Below are positions 61,358-64,000 of a stretch of 64,000 nt of DNA, piece after piece. The DNA is taken from NCBI RefSeq assembly GCF_001693735.1, contig NZ_LWDV01000007.1, forward strand, positions 315,404 to 379,403, written 5' to 3'. The notes under the pieces were generated by a model that was not told the origin of the DNA, did not search any database, and worked only from the letters and a program-made list of their open reading frames with translations. The first letter of the stretch is position 1. The number at the start of each line of letters is the position of its first letter. The translations under genes were made by a program, and so were the position numbers. This stretch comes from Orenia metallireducens. GTDB lineage: Bacteria; Bacillota; Halanaerobiia; Halobacteroidales; Halobacteroidaceae.

Positions 61358-61363
61358 ACTGTG

Positions 61364-61392
61364 ATTATAACACACTAATTTATTTAAGTCAA
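61364..61392 (-). promoter_or_regulatory. Promoter of rplJ-rplL
   Basis: On the minus strand TTGACT (61387-61392) and a perfect TATAAT (61364-61369) are 17 bases apart, 15 bases after the rplA stop. Confidence 0.88.
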
Positions 61393-61406
61393 TAATTTTT
61401 TATAGA

Positions 61407-62102
61407 TTATCCTAACATTCTAATAATTGCTTGAGGATCAATCTTAACACCTGGTCCCATAGTAGCTGATACTGCAATATTAAGTAAATATCTTCCTTTA
61501 GCAGCTGCAGGTCTAGCTTTAACTATAGTCTCCATAACTGTTCTAAAGTTTTCATTTAGGTCATCAAGACTAAAGCTAGCTTTACCTAGAGGTAAGTGGA
61601 TATTACCGCCTTTGTCAGCTCTATATTCAACTTTACCAGCTTTAATTTCTTTAACAGCTTGCTCTAAATCGAAAGTTACTGTTCCTACTTTAGGGTTTGG
61701 CATTAATCCTTTTGGACCTAAGATAGGACCTAATTTACCCACAACACTCATCATGTCAGGAGTAGCTACTACTACATCAAAGTCAAACCAACCATCTTTA
61801 ATCTTTTCTGCTAATTCTTCTCCACCTACTACATCAGCACCAGCAGCTTCAGCTTCCTTCACCTTTTCTCCTTGAGCAAAAACAATTACTCTAACGTCCT
61901 TACCTGTGCCTTTTGGAAGAACAACAGCTCCACGAATTTGTTGGTCATTTTTAGTTGTATTAATTCCCAATTTAACAGATACCTCAATAGTTTCATCAAA
62001 TTTAGCTGTAGCAGTTTCTTTAGCTAATTTTAAAGCTTCTTCAATTTCATATAATTTGTCTCTATCAACTTTTGCATATGCATCTTTATATCTTTTTGAC
62101 AT
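61407..62102 (-). CDS. rplA: 50S ribosomal protein L1
   Basis: 231 residues: [20 protein letters not shown] near 23, [15 protein letters not shown] near 130 and [20 protein letters not shown] near 204. It forms the mobile L1 stalk and binds its own mRNA in many bacteria. ATG with GGAGGG. It follows rplK by about 60 bases. Confidence 0.98.
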   Translation of the reverse strand: MSKRYKDAYAKVDRDKLYEIEEALKLAKETATAKFDETIEVSVKLGINTTKNDQQIRGAVVLPKGTGKDVRVIVFAQGEKVKEAEAAGADVVGGEELAEKIKDGWFDFDVVVATPDMMSVVGKLGPILGPKGLMPNPKVGTVTFDLEQAVKEIKAGKVEYRADKGGNIHLPLGKASFSLDDLNENFRTVMETIVKARPAAAKGRYLLNIAVSATMGPGVKIDPQAIIRMLG

Positions 62103-62161
62103 TCAAAACCCTCCTTTGTGGTGTTAGCGGAAAATCCTCCCACTTTTATAAAAAACCAGTA

Positions 62162-62587
62162 TTATTCTTCAACAACAAACCCCATGCTTCTAGCAGTACC
62201 TTTAATCATACTCATAGCAGATTCTAGGCTTGCAGCATTTAAATCTTCCATCTTTAGTTCAGCAATTTCTTTTACAGCATCTAAACTTACTGTAGCAACT
62301 TTATTAACATTAGGCTCTCCAGAACCCTTTGGAACACCAGCGGCTTTTTTCAATAACTCTGCAGCTGGCGGAGTTTTAGTAATAAAGTCAAAAGAACGAT
62401 CTGCATAAACTGTAATTTCTACTGGTATAATGTTACCAGCTTGATCAGCAGTTTTAGCATTAAATGCCTTACAGAAATCCATAATATTTACCCCATGTTG
62501 TCCTAAAGCTGGTCCAACTGGAGGAGCTGGATTAGCTTTACCAGCAGGAATCTGTAAACTAATTTTACCTGTAATTTCTTTAGCCAT
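62162..62587 (-). CDS. rplK: 50S ribosomal protein L11
   Basis: 141 residues: [36 protein letters not shown] near 8-43 (outline) with the proline-rich turn, and [20 protein letters not shown] near 119. It forms the GTPase-associated centre with 23S rRNA. ATG with AAGGAGGTG. It follows nusG by 14 bases. Confidence 0.98.
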   Translation of the reverse strand: MAKEITGKISLQIPAGKANPAPPVGPALGQHGVNIMDFCKAFNAKTADQAGNIIPVEITVYADRSFDFITKTPPAAELLKKAAGVPKGSGEPNVNKVATVSLDAVKEIAELKMEDLNAASLESAMSMIKGTARSMGFVVEE

Positions 62588-62600
62588 ATCTTACACCTCC

Positions 62601-63131
62601 TTATACTTTTTCAACTTGATCAAATTCTAATTCAACTGGTGTTTCTCGTCCAAACATTGACACCAACACCATTAGTTTAGCTTTTTCATAATCTATCTCT
62701 TTAATCTCACCTACAAAATCTTCAAAAGGACCTTCACTAACTTTCACAGTTTGTCCCTCTTCCAAATCTATTTCAGATTTAGGCTTTTCTATGCCCATAT
62801 CTTTTAGAACTTTATTCATTTCGGTATTTTGAACCGGGATTGGCTTTGTACCAGCACTAGCAAAACCAATTACCCCTGGCGTATTTCGCACAACATACCA
62901 AGAATCATCATCCATGATCATCTTTACTAAAGCATAACCAGGAAAGATTTTTTCTTTAACTACTGTTTTCTTACCATTTTTAACTTTGATTTTTTCTTCA
63001 GTAGGAATTATGATTTCAAATATTTTCTCTTCCATACCAGTAGTCTTAATACGTTGAGTAAGATTAGCTTTAACCTTATCTTCATGGCCAGAATAAGTAT
63101 GTATAGCATACCATTCTATATTATTATTCAT
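62601..63131 (-). CDS. nusG: Transcription termination/antitermination protein NusG
   Basis: 176 residues. NGN domain with EWYAIHTYSGHEDKVKANL near 5, IFPGYALVKMIMDDDSWYVVRNTPGVIGF near 69 (outline), and a KOW domain with VKVSEGPFEDFVGEI near 128. The ATG at 63131 (MNNNIEWYA) fits relatives; another ATG six codons upstream is nearer to an AGGAGG site but at long spacing, so the start is uncertain. Between secE and rplK. Confidence 0.96.
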   Translation of the reverse strand: MNNNIEWYAIHTYSGHEDKVKANLTQRIKTTGMEEKIFEIIIPTEEKIKVKNGKKTVVKEKIFPGYALVKMIMDDDSWYVVRNTPGVIGFASAGTKPIPVQNTEMNKVLKDMGIEKPKSEIDLEEGQTVKVSEGPFEDFVGEIKEIDYEKAKLMVLVSMFGRETPVELEFDQVEKV

Positions 63132-63170
63132 AAATAAGGGACCCCACATTCAGCAGGACCCACACCTCCT

Positions 63171-63374
63171 CTAGTCAAGAATAATCGGCCTAATTATATT
63201 AGCAAATACAAAATCGACTCCTCCGATAAATAACGCAACAAGCAATACAGTAACTATTACAACCATAGTATAAGATACTAACTCTTTACGGTTTGGCCAA
63301 TTTACCTTTTTCAGTTCAGCTTTTACCTCACGGAAAAATTTAGTGGTCTTTCCCCAAGCACCTTTGTCAGCCAT
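63171..63374 (-). CDS. secE: Protein translocase subunit SecE
   Basis: 67 residues, one membrane segment (VVIVTVLLVALFIGGVDFVF) after the conserved amphipathic WGKTTKFFREVKAELKKVNWPNRKELVSYT (outline). It clamps SecY. ATG with GAGGATGTGG upstream. It follows the Trp tRNA gene and precedes nusG. Confidence 0.97.
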   Translation of the reverse strand: MADKGAWGKTTKFFREVKAELKKVNWPNRKELVSYTMVVIVTVLLVALFIGGVDFVFANIIRPIILD

Positions 63375-63415
63375 TTATTCCACATCCTCATTGATGATTA
63401 TTAACCTTTTTTATT

Positions 63416-63492
63416 TGGCAGGCCTGGAGGGACTTGAACCCCCAACCCTCGGATTTGGAGTCCGATGCTCTAGCCAATTGAGCCACAAGCCT
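63416..63492 (-). tRNA. trnW: tRNA-Trp (CCA anticodon)
   Basis: 77 bases with encoded CCA. Acceptor arms AGGCTTG and CAGGCCT, D-arm GCTC/GAGC, anticodon stem TCGGA/TCCGA with loop CTCCAAA, and T-arm GGGGG TTCAAGT CCCTC. It lies between rpmG and secE, a common order in Firmicutes. Confidence 0.97.
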
Positions 63493-63516
63493 ATATAAGA
63501 ACAAATTTAAGTAAAC

Positions 63517-63666
63517 TTATTTAGTTTCTTTATGGTTAGTATGTTCTTTACAGAATTTACAATATTTTTTAATTTCTAATCTTTCACGTTGATTCTTTTT
63601 ATTTTTACTAGTAGAGTAATTGCGTCTTTTACATTCTGTACATTCTAGAGTAATTACTTCTCTCAT
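63517..63666 (-). CDS. rpmG: 50S ribosomal protein L33, zinc-binding form
   Basis: 49 residues: [19 protein letters not shown], then [21 protein letters not shown]. Both CX2C pairs are present, so this is the zinc-containing (C+) form. ATG with AGGAGGTG. It heads the rpmG, tRNA-Trp, secE, nusG group. Confidence 0.96.
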   Translation of the reverse strand: MREVITLECTECKRRNYSTSKNKKNQRERLEIKKYCKFCKEHTNHKETK

Positions 63667-63729
63667 AGATGGGCACCTCCTAATAAGTAGTTCTTTAATA
63701 ACTTTTACGTTCTTTCCTACACCCTATAC

Positions 63730-63758
63730 ACTCTATCATATCTCTTTGAAAAAGTCAA
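63730..63758 (-). promoter_or_regulatory. Promoter of the rpmG-trnW-secE-nusG-rplKA group
   Basis: On the minus strand TTGACT (63753-63758) and TAGAGT (63730-63735) are 17 bases apart, 65-90 bases upstream of rpmG. Confidence 0.55.
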
Positions 63759-63795
63759 TGATAATTTATATTGAATAAAGTTTTAGAAAAAGTAG

Positions 63796-63823
63796 AAAAA
63801 GTGGGTATTAATACCCACTTTTT
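63796..63823 (-). terminator. Terminator of the second tuf gene
   Basis: A perfect 14+14 base palindrome (AAAAAGTGGGTATT and its inverse), with a T-tract as part of the stem, 34 bases after the tuf stop. Confidence 0.85.
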
Positions 63824-63856
63824 CTATTAGAATAAAATAACCAAATCAAAGATTAA

Positions 63857-64000
63857 TTATTCAATAATTTCAGTAACAACACCAGCACCAACAGTTCTTC
63901 CACCTTCACGAATAGCGAATCTTAATCCTTCGTCCATCGCAATTGGAGAGATTAATTCCCCTATCATTTCGATGTTATCTCCTGGCATTACCATCTCTAC
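63857..64000 (-). CDS. tuf: Elongation factor Tu, second copy (3' end only)
   Basis: Only the last 47 codons and the TAA are in the window; the gene continues beyond the right edge. The sequence encodes [17 protein letters not shown] and ends [11 protein letters not shown]. All 144 bases are identical to the matching part of the copy at 48759-49940, which suggests gene conversion between the two copies. It has its own terminator. Confidence 0.97.
   Translation of the reverse strand, partial: VEMVMPGDNIEMIGELISPIAMDEGLRFAIREGGRTVGAGVVTEIIE

Noticed and set aside
1..64000. CRISPR array, prophage, rRNA genes or toxin-antitoxin pairs
   Set aside because: No regularly spaced repeats, phage genes, rRNA sequence or recognisable toxin-antitoxin genes were seen.

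Overview
The window looks like the chromosome of a low-GC, anaerobic, probably halophilic diderm Firmicute of the Halanaerobiales type. This is inference from four things: AT-rich sequence with clostridial ribosomal-protein gene order, strong AGGAGG ribosome binding sites and TTGACA/TATAAT promoters, a signal-peptide beta-barrel protein that implies an outer membrane, and T-box, L10 and L13 leader logic typical of Firmicutes. Nearly all genes lie on the minus strand; only a small NTF2-like gene and a CPBP-family membrane gene are on the plus strand.

Layout. 1-2504: 5' part of a non-ribosomal peptide synthetase (NRPS) with an isoleucine-type adenylation code. 3439-6200: Sfp-type phosphopantetheinyl transferase, FAH-family hydrolase and YihY-family membrane protein. 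6447-7178: outer-membrane beta-barrel protein. 7301-17663: one large branched-chain amino acid operon, read right to left as promoter, T-box (specifier probably ATC/Ile), ilvB, ilvN, ilvC, leuA, leuC, leuD, leuB, cimA, terminator. ilvD stands apart at 22040. Together these make valine and leucine from pyruvate, and isoleucine by the citramalate route. 17676-21480: short FUSC protein, frameshifted methyltransferase, rsgA and an acetyltransferase. 21603-22013: a promoter of perfect consensus, a folded RNA of about 290 nt with no recognised family, and two tandem terminators; this is the best candidate for something undescribed. 23899-24633: CPBP protein lacking its catalytic residues. 24885-29432: AmmeMemoRadiSam pair, arginase and ornithine racemase.

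29577-63666 is the ribosomal and transcription superregion, reading leftward from the right edge: second tuf copy (partial), rpmG, tRNA-Trp, secE, nusG, rplK, rplA, L10 leader, rplJ, rplL, rpoB, rpoC, rpsL, rpsG, fusA, tuf, the S10 and spc clusters, secY, adk, a 460-bp gap, infA, rpmJ, rpsM, rpsK, rpsD, rpoA, rplQ, ECF transporter module, truA, rplM, rpsI. The expected rpmD, map and L7Ae-type genes are absent from their usual places.

Many start sites were moved from the longest reading frame to the codon that has a proper ribosome binding site; each entry says so. No CRISPR array, rRNA gene, intact insertion sequence or prophage was seen.
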